Assembly: GCA_024195585.1 (NCBI GenBank)
Contig: SWBL01000092.1
Coordinates: 62,001-126,000, forward strand
Reading direction: 5' to 3'
Source: Aureobasidium sp. EXF-3400
Lineage: Eukaryota > Ascomycota > Dothideomycetes > Dothideales > Saccotheciaceae
Length of the DNA stretch: 64,000 nucleotides
The notes under the pieces were generated by a model, which had not been told where the DNA came from, did no database searches, and saw only the letters and a program-made list of their open reading frames with translations. Below are positions 10,062-20,861 of this stretch, piece by piece. The translations under genes and the position numbers were made by a program. The first letter of the stretch is position 1. Every line of letters starts with the position of its first letter.

Positions 10062-11783
10062 CTACTCCGACTCATCCTCGCTCTCGACATACTCCCCAGT
10101 GGAGGCAAGTCTTCCCCATGCTCTCTCGCTCTTCTCATCTTCGCGCACCTCGTCCTCCATATCGTCATCGATGTCTTGCCTAATCTTGGCCAGAAGCTCG
10201 ACCTTTTCCTTTCGTAGCGCCTCCATCTGTACAAGGCTAACTCTTTGAACGCGCTTCAAAGCTGCAAGCTCGGCTCTGAGCACCTCGTTCTGCTGTTCGA
10301 CGGATGGCCCTGATGCAGATGCGGGAGCGTCAAGAGACATGAAGTCAGCTGAATCTGATGTCTGTTGCTCAGCGACCGGGGGATCAACAGCAACGGGCGC
10401 TGCTGCAGTGGAAGGTGCAGAAACTACAGGTTGCGGTTTTGCCGATCCGTTCCAACTAGCAAGCTCAGCGAGAGATTCGGCAAGTAATGACTCCGGGAAT
10501 ACTGGATGTGTGAGAGCGGTGAGGAAATCAGACTCGGTGACAACGGGTTGTTTCCTTGAGGCAGAGATGTGAGGCATAGGAAGTTGGCGAGAGAACTGCA
10601 AACTCAGGTTGTAGTTTCCTGGTACGGCACCATCAAGGTCGGACTTGTCGAAAGCGGCATGTTTAGGCTTGACGATAGTGACTTGGCTGAAGAGAGCAGG
10701 ACGACTCTCGGGGAAGCCTTGTACAGGCAAGGAAACGAGGTTCGTGACAGGCCCCATCATGGGCGCTGTTGTGAAGGTGGACGAGTAACGGCCAAGAGGG
10801 ACGTCCCACATGAGAACATGTCCAGTGGCATGGCCAGTCATAAGCATACTTCCATCGTAGCTGAGCATAGCGCTCAAGGCGGCACCTTGGTCTGCTGAAG
10901 GTGGAGTCCAACGAGTTTGTGGAGGAGGTTGGACAGGCATAGCAGCTTGTGCGGCATCGTATAGCGGATGCTGTACTGAGTCGGGGTTTGCAGCGGAGAA
11001 AGCTTCGCTGTAAAAGTCGACCATCTGGACGCTTCCATCATCGTAGGTCGTGTAAAAAGCGCGGTCGGCGGGATCGAGAGCTAGGCTTCGCGGAATTGCA
11101 GGTAGCAGGACAGTGCGCAATAGCTGATTCTCGTGGTAATCCCAAACTATGCATGATTGATCGGCACTTGCGGAAACGGCGATGTTGCAGAATCCGGCGC
11201 TGTGTCCGACGACCAGGGATGTGATAGCCGCACGGTGACCCGAGAGAGTGTGTAGCGGAGAATGTTGACCTTGGGCAGCAGCGTTGGAGAACGAGAGCAA
11301 GGTAGGAAGCGACCAGACATGAATCGAGGCATCAGCTGAAGCAGACAAGACAAAGCTCGAAGTCGGGTCAACAACCAAGGCGGTAACTTGTTGAAGATGG
11401 GCCTGCGAGGTGATGACGACGCGACCAGTGTGTGTTTCCCAGATGAAGATGCGACCGGTTTGCGAACCAAGGACCAGCACGGTATCGTCACAAGCCAGAG
11501 CCAGACATGTTATCCTCTCTTGGAAGGGCACGGTTGCCTCTTGGTTTCCCTTTTCGCGATTGTAGACGTTTACGACGGCCTTATCGGCCTGGGCGGCGAA
11601 GATGTGCGAGGGGCTGACAGCCAGACAATTGGGAGGAGTGTTGGACTTTTTGAAGGACGCTCTTTGGCCCGAATGCGGTTGGCTCTCGAAGATGGAAATT
11701 CCTACATCCTTGACACTGTTTGCTGCGGCCTTGGGCGCGACTGTCGCGGCCGACACGGAAGCTGCGAAATGCTCACTGAGCAT
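10062..11783 (-). CDS. IPI3: IPI3, WD40 pre-rRNA processing protein
   Basis: Component of the Rix1 complex (Rix1-Ipi1-Ipi3; PELP1-TEX10-WDR18 in animals). In known fungi it acts in ITS2 processing and pre-60S maturation, with a reported role in replication licensing. Single exon, 573 aa. WD40-type blades are visible from about residue 50 to 360 (for example GSQTGRIFIWETHTGRVV, ASADASIHVWSLPTLLSF, ASADQSCIVWDYHENQ, GHATGHVLMWDVPLGRY). A low-complexity Ala/Pro linker follows, then a C-terminal coiled coil (VEQQNEVLRAELAALKRVQR) and an acidic tail. Length and coiled-coil tail fit Ipi3. It diverges from the TFIIB gene. Confidence 0.85.
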   Translation of the reverse strand: MLSEHFAASVSAATVAPKAAANSVKDVGISIFESQPHSGQRASFKKSNTPPNCLAVSPSHIFAAQADKAVVNVYNREKGNQEATVPFQERITCLALACDDTVLVLGSQTGRIFIWETHTGRVVITSQAHLQQVTALVVDPTSSFVLSASADASIHVWSLPTLLSFSNAAAQGQHSPLHTLSGHRAAITSLVVGHSAGFCNIAVSASADQSCIVWDYHENQLLRTVLLPAIPRSLALDPADRAFYTTYDDGSVQMVDFYSEAFSAANPDSVQHPLYDAAQAAMPVQPPPQTRWTPPSADQGAALSAMLSYDGSMLMTGHATGHVLMWDVPLGRYSSTFTTAPMMGPVTNLVSLPVQGFPESRPALFSQVTIVKPKHAAFDKSDLDGAVPGNYNLSLQFSRQLPMPHISASRKQPVVTESDFLTALTHPVFPESLLAESLAELASWNGSAKPQPVVSAPSTAAAPVAVDPPVAEQQTSDSADFMSLDAPASASGPSVEQQNEVLRAELAALKRVQRVSLVQMEALRKEKVELLAKIRQDIDDDMEDEVREDEKSERAWGRLASTGEYVESEDESE

Positions 11784-12607
11784 TGTACAGTCGACGGAAG
11801 AGGAAACAACCTTGAATTTTGCGCTCCAAATTCTTTACTAAGTAGGAAAGAAGTACCTCAGATTTCAGGGTCCAGAACCACCCTGTCCGGACTTTGAGTT
11901 CCGTCTTTTTTCTTTCTTTATTTCTCTTTGTTTCTTGCGCTGACTGATAGAATGTGGCCTGTGCGCAGTCCTCGGCGGCCGCGCCTGTCCCTCGACATAA
12001 CGCAGGCTGCAACAACATCACTTTCGATCTCTCGTCAAGTCGCTACCGTCTTGATCAACCCCATTGCTTGTCGTCGCCGTCTGTCTCTCCTTTGCCAACA
12101 GCCCATCCCGGTACACGTCTCAGCCTTCGAATATACGCGCCCGCTTGTTCGACTGCTCTTTCTGCGCCGCCGTCTCGGATCACTCAAGACTCCTGTCGCC
12201 TGGTCTTGCCCGTCGTCCAAGACAAGACCTGCATCGAAAGTGCTAGTCGCTTCCCAGACACCTCATCAAGGCCATCTGCCGCTAGATGTTTGGGTAAGCC
12301 CGCTGCTTTGCCCTACATTAGCATTGCACCGAGAGTCTTCGCCACTCAACTTGGCTTCTCTCACTCTCACTCACCGCACATGGCCGTCTTTCCACCATCT
12401 GCCTCATGCTAATTCTTTTCCTCTAGTTGCCTATCACACTTCACATAAGTTGCTCGTCACATTCCACTGAAGCCGCTCGTCGCCAAACTGTATTCTCCGC
12501 TCTTCATCCGCTGCTGCGCAAAACAATTCCATCTCCCAGTAACTGCACGAGCTATCAAGCGCCGTCAGTTATCGCGTCGAATTTCGCAACAAAAGTCAAA
12601 GATCAAC
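11784..12607. promoter_or_regulatory. Divergent promoter region IPI3 / TFIIB
   Basis: 824 bp between the divergent starts. It is rich in pyrimidine tracts (CT-rich runs near 12.3-12.5 kb), as in fungal housekeeping promoters. Open frames here (for example 11928-12470) lack coding features. An intron in the TFIIB leader cannot be excluded. Confidence 0.5.
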
Positions 12608-13696
12608 ATGAGCTATACATTATCGCCGGGCGCCGTCCCTGATGTGGAACCGCAACTCGATGTTCCCGACGAGTGGCGCCAGAATCTCAGCGTGCGCATG
12701 GTATGCCCTGACTGCAAAGAGGACCCGCCCAACCTCGTCGAAGACCCCCAGGCTGCCGACGTCATCTGTGAAGACTGTGGTATGGTCCTCTCGCAACGTG
12801 GTATCGACCAGCGTGCCGAATGGCGTACCTTTGCAAACGACGACCAGGGCAACGATGATCCTTCACGTGTCGGAGAAGGCCCCAATCTTCTGCTGAACGG
12901 AAGTCAGCTGCAAACCAACATTGCCTTTGGTGATGGCTCGCTGAGAAGCAAAGAGCTCCACCGCGCACAAAGCAAGGCCAACGCAGACAAGGGCAACAAA
13001 AATCTGCTGCAAGCCTTCAAGCAGATCGGTGCCTACTGCGATTCTTATGATCTTCCAAACGTTGTCGCCGACGCTGCCAAGCACATTTTCAAGGACGCAG
13101 AAGACTCCAAAAACTTCAAAGGCAAGTCGACCGAAGCTATCATCGCCGGCTGCATCTTCATTGCATGTCGCCGCAACAAAGTTCCTCGTACTTTCCGTGA
13201 GATTTACGATATGACTCATGTCTCCAAGAAAGAAATTGGGAGAACCTTCAAGCTGCTCGAAACAATGCTCGCAAAGCAAGAAAGACAATCTGGAGGCAAG
13301 GCCAAGGTCATGGGCAACGGTGTTGTGGGCATCCACGAAGCATACCAAGGGACTGTTACTACCAACCCCGACGAACTGTGCAGTCGTTTCTGTGCCCAAC
13401 TCGGCATGGACTTTGCCACCACCGAAGTCGCCAAGAGTCTCGCTTTGGGCATGGCGAGTATTGGTGCACTTGCAGGTCGTTCGCCTCTATCTGGAGCTGC
13501 TGCATGTATCTACATGGCCAGTTTGCTCATGGATCAACTCAGGACACCCAAGGCCATCGGCGAAGTTGCAAAAGTTAGTGACAGCACGATCCGAAGCGCC
13601 TACAAGAGCCTATATGCAGAGAAAGAGACTCTCATCTCCATTGACATTCTCAAGAGAGGTGCCGATGTGGAGAAACTGCTCAAACCTACCAACTAA
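12608..13696 (+). CDS. SUA7: Transcription initiation factor TFIIB
   Basis: General RNA polymerase II factor that bridges TBP-DNA and the polymerase and sets the start site. Single exon, 362 aa. The N-terminal zinc ribbon has C33-x2-C36 and C54-x2-C57. Next come the B-reader/linker (SQRGIDQRAEWRTF) and two cyclin-like repeats (TEAIIAGCIFIACRRNKVPR and SPLSGAAACIYMASLLMD). Length matches fungal TFIIB, slightly above yeast Sua7. The ATG has an A-rich Kozak context (tcaacATGAG). This is clearly Pol II TFIIB, since the long C-terminal extension of the Pol III factor Brf1 is absent. Confidence 0.95.
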   Translation: MSYTLSPGAVPDVEPQLDVPDEWRQNLSVRMVCPDCKEDPPNLVEDPQAADVICEDCGMVLSQRGIDQRAEWRTFANDDQGNDDPSRVGEGPNLLLNGSQLQTNIAFGDGSLRSKELHRAQSKANADKGNKNLLQAFKQIGAYCDSYDLPNVVADAAKHIFKDAEDSKNFKGKSTEAIIAGCIFIACRRNKVPRTFREIYDMTHVSKKEIGRTFKLLETMLAKQERQSGGKAKVMGNGVVGIHEAYQGTVTTNPDELCSRFCAQLGMDFATTEVAKSLALGMASIGALAGRSPLSGAAACIYMASLLMDQLRTPKAIGEVAKVSDSTIRSAYKSLYAEKETLISIDILKRGADVEKLLKPTN

Positions 13697-14329
13697 ACAT
13701 GACATCTGAAGTGGGTCTTTTTCTTTTTCTTTCCTCAAATTGGGAAGAAGTCTTTGTTTTTTTCTGCACGATACCACAAAACGAGATAAAAAGTTGCTTT
13801 TCTTTTCATGCTAGGGAAGGCATTTCTTTCTATGGGACTGGGAAAAATTGAGATGCGAATGTCATACATGGTCCTGCTGGTTTTAGAGAAAGCAGCATGA
13901 GGAAAGCCTCGTGCATTTTAATCAAGATTGGAATTGTTTCCCCCAATCTTCACGCTCGCCATTCGTGTTCGATATGCCTCGCATACTGCAGTATTGAGGT
14001 CTTCAAGCCTCGTCACTCACGACGGCGACCCACAATCTGTTTGAACTTGACTGACCGCGCTCGTATTGGGATCGGGTATGCTTCCTTTGGAGGTTATTGT
14101 CATAGGCTGACCAAATAGCAGCAGTTTGCTTGAGCTTCAGCACTGAGAGGTTCGATGTGATCTATCTCATAGTTGCTGTTGAATGCTAGTTCACAAGTGA
14201 CAGCCCTGATCGATTCTTCGTTACAGATAGCACCAGATATTCAATATTACATGAGGATCAAGTAATGGACTGCCATTGCTAATGCTATATTGAATGATCA
14301 CGCTTCTCTTCGAGTCCGCCGCAACTGGC
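13697..14329. other. Convergent intergenic region
   Basis: 3' flanks of TFIIB and the KMT6 gene. T-rich runs follow the TFIIB stop. Nothing else was recognised. Confidence 0.5.
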
Positions 14330-17300
14330 TCAAACGTCCTCCCTCAGTTTCCTAGACGCTTTTCGAGGACGGCTACTGCGTCTCGGTACCTCCATATCGT
14401 CATCATCATCCGAATCTCCCTCAGACTCATCTTCCGATTCCTCGACCACAACACGGCTTCGACGATTCTGTGGTTTGGCCACATGCGCAGACTTCATAGC
14501 AGCCTTGAGATTCAGCGGATTAGACCTGTCAGTTGCAGGGGTCGATGTGCTGGATCCTCCTCGAACACGATTGCGATCTTCAGTTTTCCTGGCTGCGGAT
14601 TTTTTGGTAAGTACCTTTTCGAGCGGTGGCGAAGGTTTCTTTGGTGAAGGGAACTTTGCTCGTTTTGGCGAGGGGAATCGAGAGCGTCGTATGCGTTTCG
14701 TTGGGCGATCATCTTCGCTGTCAGAGCTGTGGTTGTTGATGTTCATGTTAATGTTGGCTTGGTATGTGCCATCGTGTACTTTCTGTGGCGCTTCAACTGT
14801 AACCTCCGGCGGTGGTTGATAGCTCTTCCTCGATGGCCGAATATGTGTTACCACGGCTTTGCCCTTTGCTTTGGGTTTCTGTTTGCGGGCCTTCTCTTCT
14901 TCTTCGCCATATAGTTTTTCGTGATAGCAGCCGCCATAATCAAAGAACAGTTCTTCGCCAATTTTGATGTCTCTGTGGGCAAACATGCCAATCCTATGAG
15001 CCAGATTGCAGAGCATGATTTTAGGATAGACGTTACGCTGATGCGACTTGGCAGCATGATTGATGAAGCGTATTTTGTTGCCCATCCGTTGTGAGTCGAT
15101 TGTTTGATCTCTGTTCAAGTCAAAGATATAACTTAGCTTTTGAAATTCGTAGATGGCACCTCGTCTTTCGGTTTCGTCTCTGGTGATGATCTCTCCTTGA
15201 TATTCGCCGATGAATTCATCTTTGGCGATCGGTTCACCAGCATACAGACCAAAACCATGAACGATACTGCGGCCGAGGAGTGTTCGTTTCGGCACACTAC
15301 GTTGAATGGCCACGTTCCGGCATCTTCGAGGGAGGTAATCATCGTCGTATCTGTTGACTGGATTCAAAATGACATGGGCTTCGCATGAATCGCAGAGATC
15401 GGGGTCGCACTCTCTATTCATTCTGAAACACTCGCAGGAGTCGTCTTGTGCACAGCATTTGGATCGTTTGGAGCATCTGCATCCCTCGAACCGACGACTG
15501 CAATTTTTGGAGCACCCACATGTCTTCTCGCAGCAGACCTTTGCTTCGAAGCATGTACATCTTGCGTCCTCGCAGGAAATGCCAACATGGCTGCAAGGGA
15601 AGAAAGGGCCACGTTGGCTATGATCCCATGTCACGCTGTTAGCCTCGTTCATCCACCAGTTAAGTGACTTTTTAGGCTGCGTGCGAGAGGTTTCTACTAG
15701 CGGTTCTCTCTCCAAGGGAGCTGTAGCGAGCTCTTTGAAGTTGACTCTTGGTGGGTAGTCAACGTCCAAGGCATCAACAGAATTGCCATCCTCTTCGTCG
15801 CTGTCTTCTCTGCCATTCGGTCTCTCGAGCATAGTACCATGAAAAGGACAGTCGTGGAGTTGACAAATACTACAAGCCACGCTGGCGTACTGTTTAGCCT
15901 TTTCAAAGGTAACAAGGCCTTCAATCTTGTTGTTGTCGGGGAATTTGGCGTATTTTCGAGCAAGCTGCCAGGGGCTAAAGTTCGTTCGGATCCAGAATGC
16001 GTGGCAGACCACAGCAGCTTTCCATAGTGTCTCATCGTTGATCTCTGGTAGGCTAGATGCCACCGAGACCCATCTTTGGCTTGTTCTGTCAAAGTCATCT
16101 TTACAATACTTTTCTTTGGCGCGTATCAGCTTGCGAGCTAGCTTGTGATCATTCGCGAAGCTTGTCAACCTCGACAACAAGCCATCAGGGCCTTCGTACG
16201 CTTCAAGGAGATATTTCAGAATGGTCTCTATTGGACAACCAATCTCGTCGAGGAATGCCAGAAAGTAAGGTCCGTATGTACTTGCTTGCTGTGAAATGAG
16301 GACTTTACGTGGACGATCCTCAACGATGACATCGAATCTTTCACGAATGCTTCCGTCATCGTCAACGTCGTCTCCAAAGTATGGCCAGACTTGTAACTGG
16401 CGCGTGTTGGTACCTAGGACGTTGGCGCTGATCCTGGTGTGATGTGTGTAGATTGGAACCTCGGTCGAGATGACTTCGTTTGAGACTGCTTTCGATGACG
16501 AAACACGAGCTGAAGTTGTGATCGTCTTCTCGCTCCTAGGTCTGATCTGTGAGATAGCCTTGCCGGTGAGAGTGACCGTGCGACCAGTCTTCGAAGGTTT
16601 GATGTTTGCGAACGGATCTTTCCTGGGCTTGTCGCGTGTGGAATACTTGGATTTTGGAAGAGGTGTTGGGCGCTGATAGAGTCTAGCTTTTGCAAGCCAT
16701 GTCTCGGTCAAGGCCTCGTGATCATCGTCCATATCATCGAGGTACTCTTCGAGGCATATCGTGTAGATCTTCACATCAGCTTCATCTCCTAGAACTGTAT
16801 ATTCCTCGAAGGAGAATGGTGGATCAGGGCTTGGCTCCATGGCGGAAGAACTGGAAGACGGCCCCGAGGAAGAGGATGGTTTGGTATTGTGTGCATGAGA
16901 CGGCTCGAAAGGAGCTGGTTCAATCCAGGATGGTGGCTGTTCTGTCACACGAGTTGTTAATGTCTGAGCGTGAGGGGACTCGCAGTCGGCATGGCTCACC
17001 GAGGTTGATCGCAACAATTTCCTCTTCGCCAGACTCTTCTTCAGACTCCTCTTCGCTAGACACTTCCTCGTCCTCACTGGATCCTTCTTCACTTGACTCT
17101 TCTTCGCTGGAATCCTCTTCGCCAGACTCTTGTTGAACAGCTACTTCACAGAGACTATTTCCAGTAGGCTGTGCATGGTTGGACTGTTCTTCACTTGACT
17201 CCTCTTCACTGGACTCTTGTCGAACAAGGGTGTTGCCAGGAGGAACAGTTTTGGAGAAGCGAAGAGTAGGAGACACGTTCGGCGTCTCTGTCTCTGGCGT

Positions 17301-17837
17301 ATACTCGATTGTTTCTGCCAATTTGTTACTCTGGTGTTGGCGGTTGTGGGGGTCGATGTGTGACTTCCTACCTCTGATTGGCTGGTGGTCGTGTTGGATC
17401 TCAAATGTGGATGGCGGAGAAGATGCGAGATGGTCCGCTGACATTCCACGACTTGATGAGTTCAGTTCCCTCGATGGGAAGGGGCGATGACGCCGACGCC
17501 GCGATGAGCTTGAAGGTCTGATTCCAAAATGGGAAGCTGGATTGTCTTGGTCGATGCTGGTTTGCATGACGTTTTCAATGACCTTCGAGATTTCCTCGCG
17601 GATTTGCTCTACATCTTCTTCTTCCTCCTCTTCATATTCTTTGTCGTTTTGCTTGCCATTTTGGCCATCATCATCGCGACCCTTGTTGACGCCCCTTTGG
17701 CGGATGTTTTCGTCGTCATCTTCGTCGCTGCTTCTCTCGCTGTGCTTGTCTTCATTGAGTATGTCCCATTCATCGTCCCAATGCGAACTAAAGAGCTCAT
17801 TTTCGACCAGTGGAAGCGTCAACATTCCTGACTCCAA
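14330..17837 (-). CDS. KMT6: E(z)/KMT6-type histone H3K27 methyltransferase (CXC + SET)
   Basis: Catalytic subunit of Polycomb repressive complex 2, which places H3K27me3 on facultative heterochromatin, often over accessory genes in fungi. I join two open frames by a 58-bp intron (16999-16942; GTGAGC, branch ATTAAC, CAG): exon 1 is 17837-17000 and exon 2 is 16941-14330, total 1149 aa. Without the join the second frame lacks the N-terminus. About residues 205-279 form a Glu/Ser acidic tract. A Cys-rich CXC (pre-SET) region lies around residues 730-804 (many C-x-C and C-x4-C). The SET domain spans about 825-950 with HGFGLYAGE, the NH of RFINHA, and the terminal GEELFFDYG. There is no post-SET Cys cluster, as expected for E(z). 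The C-terminal tail is basic and low in complexity. Confidence 0.88.
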
Positions 17838-19215
17838 GATACGACAGGCAGATGTTCAGACCAACGCGACTGACAGTCTTGACTACTCAATCAGATGAGA
17901 ACTGGTCTCAGATCTGTTCTTGATCGAACTTGCATCCGAGAGACACTGCACTCCACGGCTGACACGCGAATTTGAAGACACGAACATCCACTGAATCTCA
18001 GAGGGAAGACGCAACTCCACGTACTATGGTGTCCGGATCATCTCAAGCCAAGTATTTTGTGTGCAGCATGCAAGTCTTTCAACAAAGAATAGCAATGAGC
18101 ACGAGCAAACTCACGAAGTCCACTGTCAAACGCGTCTCTGGTTTGCCAAGGCCGATGGTACACACGTGCACGGGCCATTCTATAATGCTGACAGGGCAAC
18201 CCTAGCACATCCATTCTGGAAGTCGGTTTGTCTTTTTACTCTTCATGTATTGCAGACAGAAGAGTGTATCGTGTTCTGTTTCGGAGGGTGCGAGCTCATT
18301 CAACGGCTACAAATGACTGACATGATCCTAGTCGAACAGGACACAAAAACTTTGGTGAACACCCCACTGGTTCCTGGGAGTCATCTTTTTGGCATCTATG
18401 CGTCCAGTAGCAAGTATCAGATGACCAGACTTGGACAGACCTGACCAAATTCGATCGAAAACTTCCTTCGTCTCATTCTTTTCTGTCTAAGACCAGGCTT
18501 GTCCAATGGCATATTCAGTTCAACTGGATTCTCCAAAGGTTCAATATGACCAGTCCCGTTGCTGTATGTGCTTGTCACAGCTGGCTGAAAGACAACCTAC
18601 GGTCAACATGTTGAATCGCATGCTCGCCCTCACAACACTTCCAGGGAGTGATAGAACTTGGTTTCTTTGTCGATGCACCCAATCATTCAAGTTTGTCCTA
18701 TCTGCTACTACTCAAGCCAATTTGTTGAAGCATTCCAGAAGTCTCGATCGTGTCTCTCTGGTTTGAATCAGCTCTGTTCCAAAAGTCCAAGCGGTTTGGA
18801 AAGTTGCAAGTGTGAAGATCGTATGTTCCTCAGCATGGTCTTCACAGTCCGCCCGTGTTTCAGGATGGGTGGCATACAATATTCAGTTTATTGAGCCCAA
18901 GATGGGTCAGCATTGGCAAATGTTGCTTCGTATCAGTTGGATTTGAAAGCTTTGCAAGCGGCATGAAATATATACCTTGTATGTCCAAGTAAAATATCCA
19001 GCATTTGCAAACAAGTGTTATATTCGTTCTGATCATAAGTAACTATGGGTAAAGAGTACAAAAACCAACATAGCATCGCACAACGACTTTAGCCCATACA
19101 TATAGCTCTCAAAACTCAATGTCGAGCATACAAAAGTGTGAAACAGAAGCTGAAGCGGTCATCTCTATCGACCAAAAAGCACCTAAACTAAACTATAGAA
19201 TGAAGTTCACAAGAC
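17838..19215. other. Intergenic region with an open frame lacking an ATG
   Basis: No clear gene. Bases 17995-18444 (+) stay open for 149 codons with reasonably protein-like content (for example RLWFAKADGTHVHGPFYNAD) but have no ATG at the start. This could be the last exon of an unrecognised gene, or chance. The remaining sequence shows nothing recognisable. Confidence 0.35.
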
Positions 19216-20553
19216 TCATCTGTTGAGGTCATTCAGGCCCATGACACTCGCTACATCAATGGAGGTTGTAGGGAGGGCAGATGATGATGATCTGAAAGAT
19301 GTGTTAATGGATGATGAGGACTTTATGTATCGATGAACTTACGCAGCAGCTGGATCAGTCGTGGCTTGTGCATCAGGCACTGTTGTTGTCACTGTTCCCC
19401 CTGAGATATAAACGGTCTTCGTTACGCGTCGAGTAGACGTACTTGTCGTGCGACTGGGATATATGTCAGTTCGTCTCTCCAAGCTTCAAGTCAAGAGATT
19501 ATCTTACATTGTAGGCAGCGAGTTCTGTTCAACAGTATAGGTCTGAGTAACAGTAGGTCCAGTCGAAACAGTCGGTCTCGTAGCAATATTCGTCGTCTCA
19601 GTCTCAACAGAATAAGTCAATTCCATAGTCGTGGACAAAGAGAACGTAGTGAATATCTCTGTTACATTGGCCACAAAGGTCTCGATGATGAGCTGCGAGG
19701 GCCCAGCTACGACTGTAGTCAAGTTGATGGATGTCACAGTAGACATTGGGATGGTGACCAGACTGGTCTTCCACACGTAGTACTCAACAACACATTCTTC
19801 TGTTCCGTTGGGGAATGTTGCGCAGATCTTTTTGTCTACGTCTGAGGGAGGGCCAGCACTGGTGAGCTCGGTCCATGGAGCGACATAGTACGTGGTGAGA
19901 GGCTGCACGGTAGGGGCGGGTGTAATGAGTGCAGCTGAGCCACTAGCATCTGTCGTGTTGCTCAAGGTTAGAGTAGGCGTTTCCAGGATGTAGCCAAAGT
20001 CGCTCGAGAAGGTGATCTCTTGGTCGCAGGCAGTTACAGGGTATAGACGATCAATGCCAGTCAGGGTAGTAGCGCACACCTCCGTAACCGTTGGACTGTA
20101 GATTGTCGTGCAAGTACCAGGACCAGGAGGTATAGAGATTGAGTAATTTTGGTACGGAGCGGTAGTTTGTGTAGCCGTAGCAGGGAAGAAGGCTTCTGGT
20201 GGCAGCGCACATAGCGTGAAGATGGGAACATCAGAAGATACGAGCTGACTCTGTCGTGTGACAGCAATTGGCGAAGCGTTTGGTGAAGGAGTGATATAAG
20301 TCAACACCGAGCCTGCGGTGCTGGATTGAAGCAAAGAATCATTGCTGGCATCGGCTTGCCGGCGACGAAACTCTATAGCTTCATGTCTGAAAGGATGCAG
20401 AGCTGCAGCTGCATCACCCAAGATTGCCGACAGTGGTAAGAAGCAACATGTGAATGAACGTCCGAACATCATAGCGTAAAGGAGTGTGGCCAAAATACAG
20501 CAAGCCGTCAGAAAGATGGAGCAAGCCACATCTTGTCTTTTCTCACGAGCCAT
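19216..20553 (-). CDS. Thr/Ser-rich membrane-anchored or secreted protein, function unknown
   Basis: Three exons: 20553-19508, 19453-19343 and 19291-19216, total 410 aa. Introns are 54 and 51 bp with clean GTAAG donors and CAG acceptors, and the frame is kept throughout. The N-terminus has a strong hydrophobic segment (about residues 10-50, Cys/Leu/Ala-rich), so a signal anchor or signal peptide is likely. The rest is rich in Thr/Ser/Val/Pro with several N-glycosylation sequons (NYS, NTT, NGT, NLT, NVT), typical of fungal cell-surface proteins. Without splicing the protein would end 61 residues early. No known domain was recognised; a wall or plasma-membrane location is inferred. Confidence 0.65.
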
Positions 20554-20861
20554 GGTGGCATTCCTGTGTCAACGAGGCATCAAAACATGGGGTATGGGGA
20601 ATGACATCGGAATGAATCCATGTTGCATTCCTCGAACCACTCAATTGGCTGTTTGATGACGGGGCGAAGAATGTAAACAGTTCATTATGAACACTGACGT
20701 AGATCGAAGAAATCTCGATCTCAAGATACAGCGTGAGTCGTAAGAAGAATCTTGGTGCACTGTGACGGAAGGTTTAGTTGAAGTAATAATTTTGGTCGAT
20801 TTTACGTTGGTCTAAGCAATTGAGAGTATATACATATTATAACATGGAATCATAGAGGTCA
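20554..20861. other. Short intergenic region
   Basis: Promoter side of the 410-aa protein and 3' flank of the dioxygenase. No feature was recognised. Confidence 0.4.

Noticed and set aside
11928..12470. 180-codon plus-strand open frame upstream of TFIIB
   Set aside because: Lies in a CT-rich leader, is Ser/Arg/Leu biased and overlaps equal-length frames in other phases.
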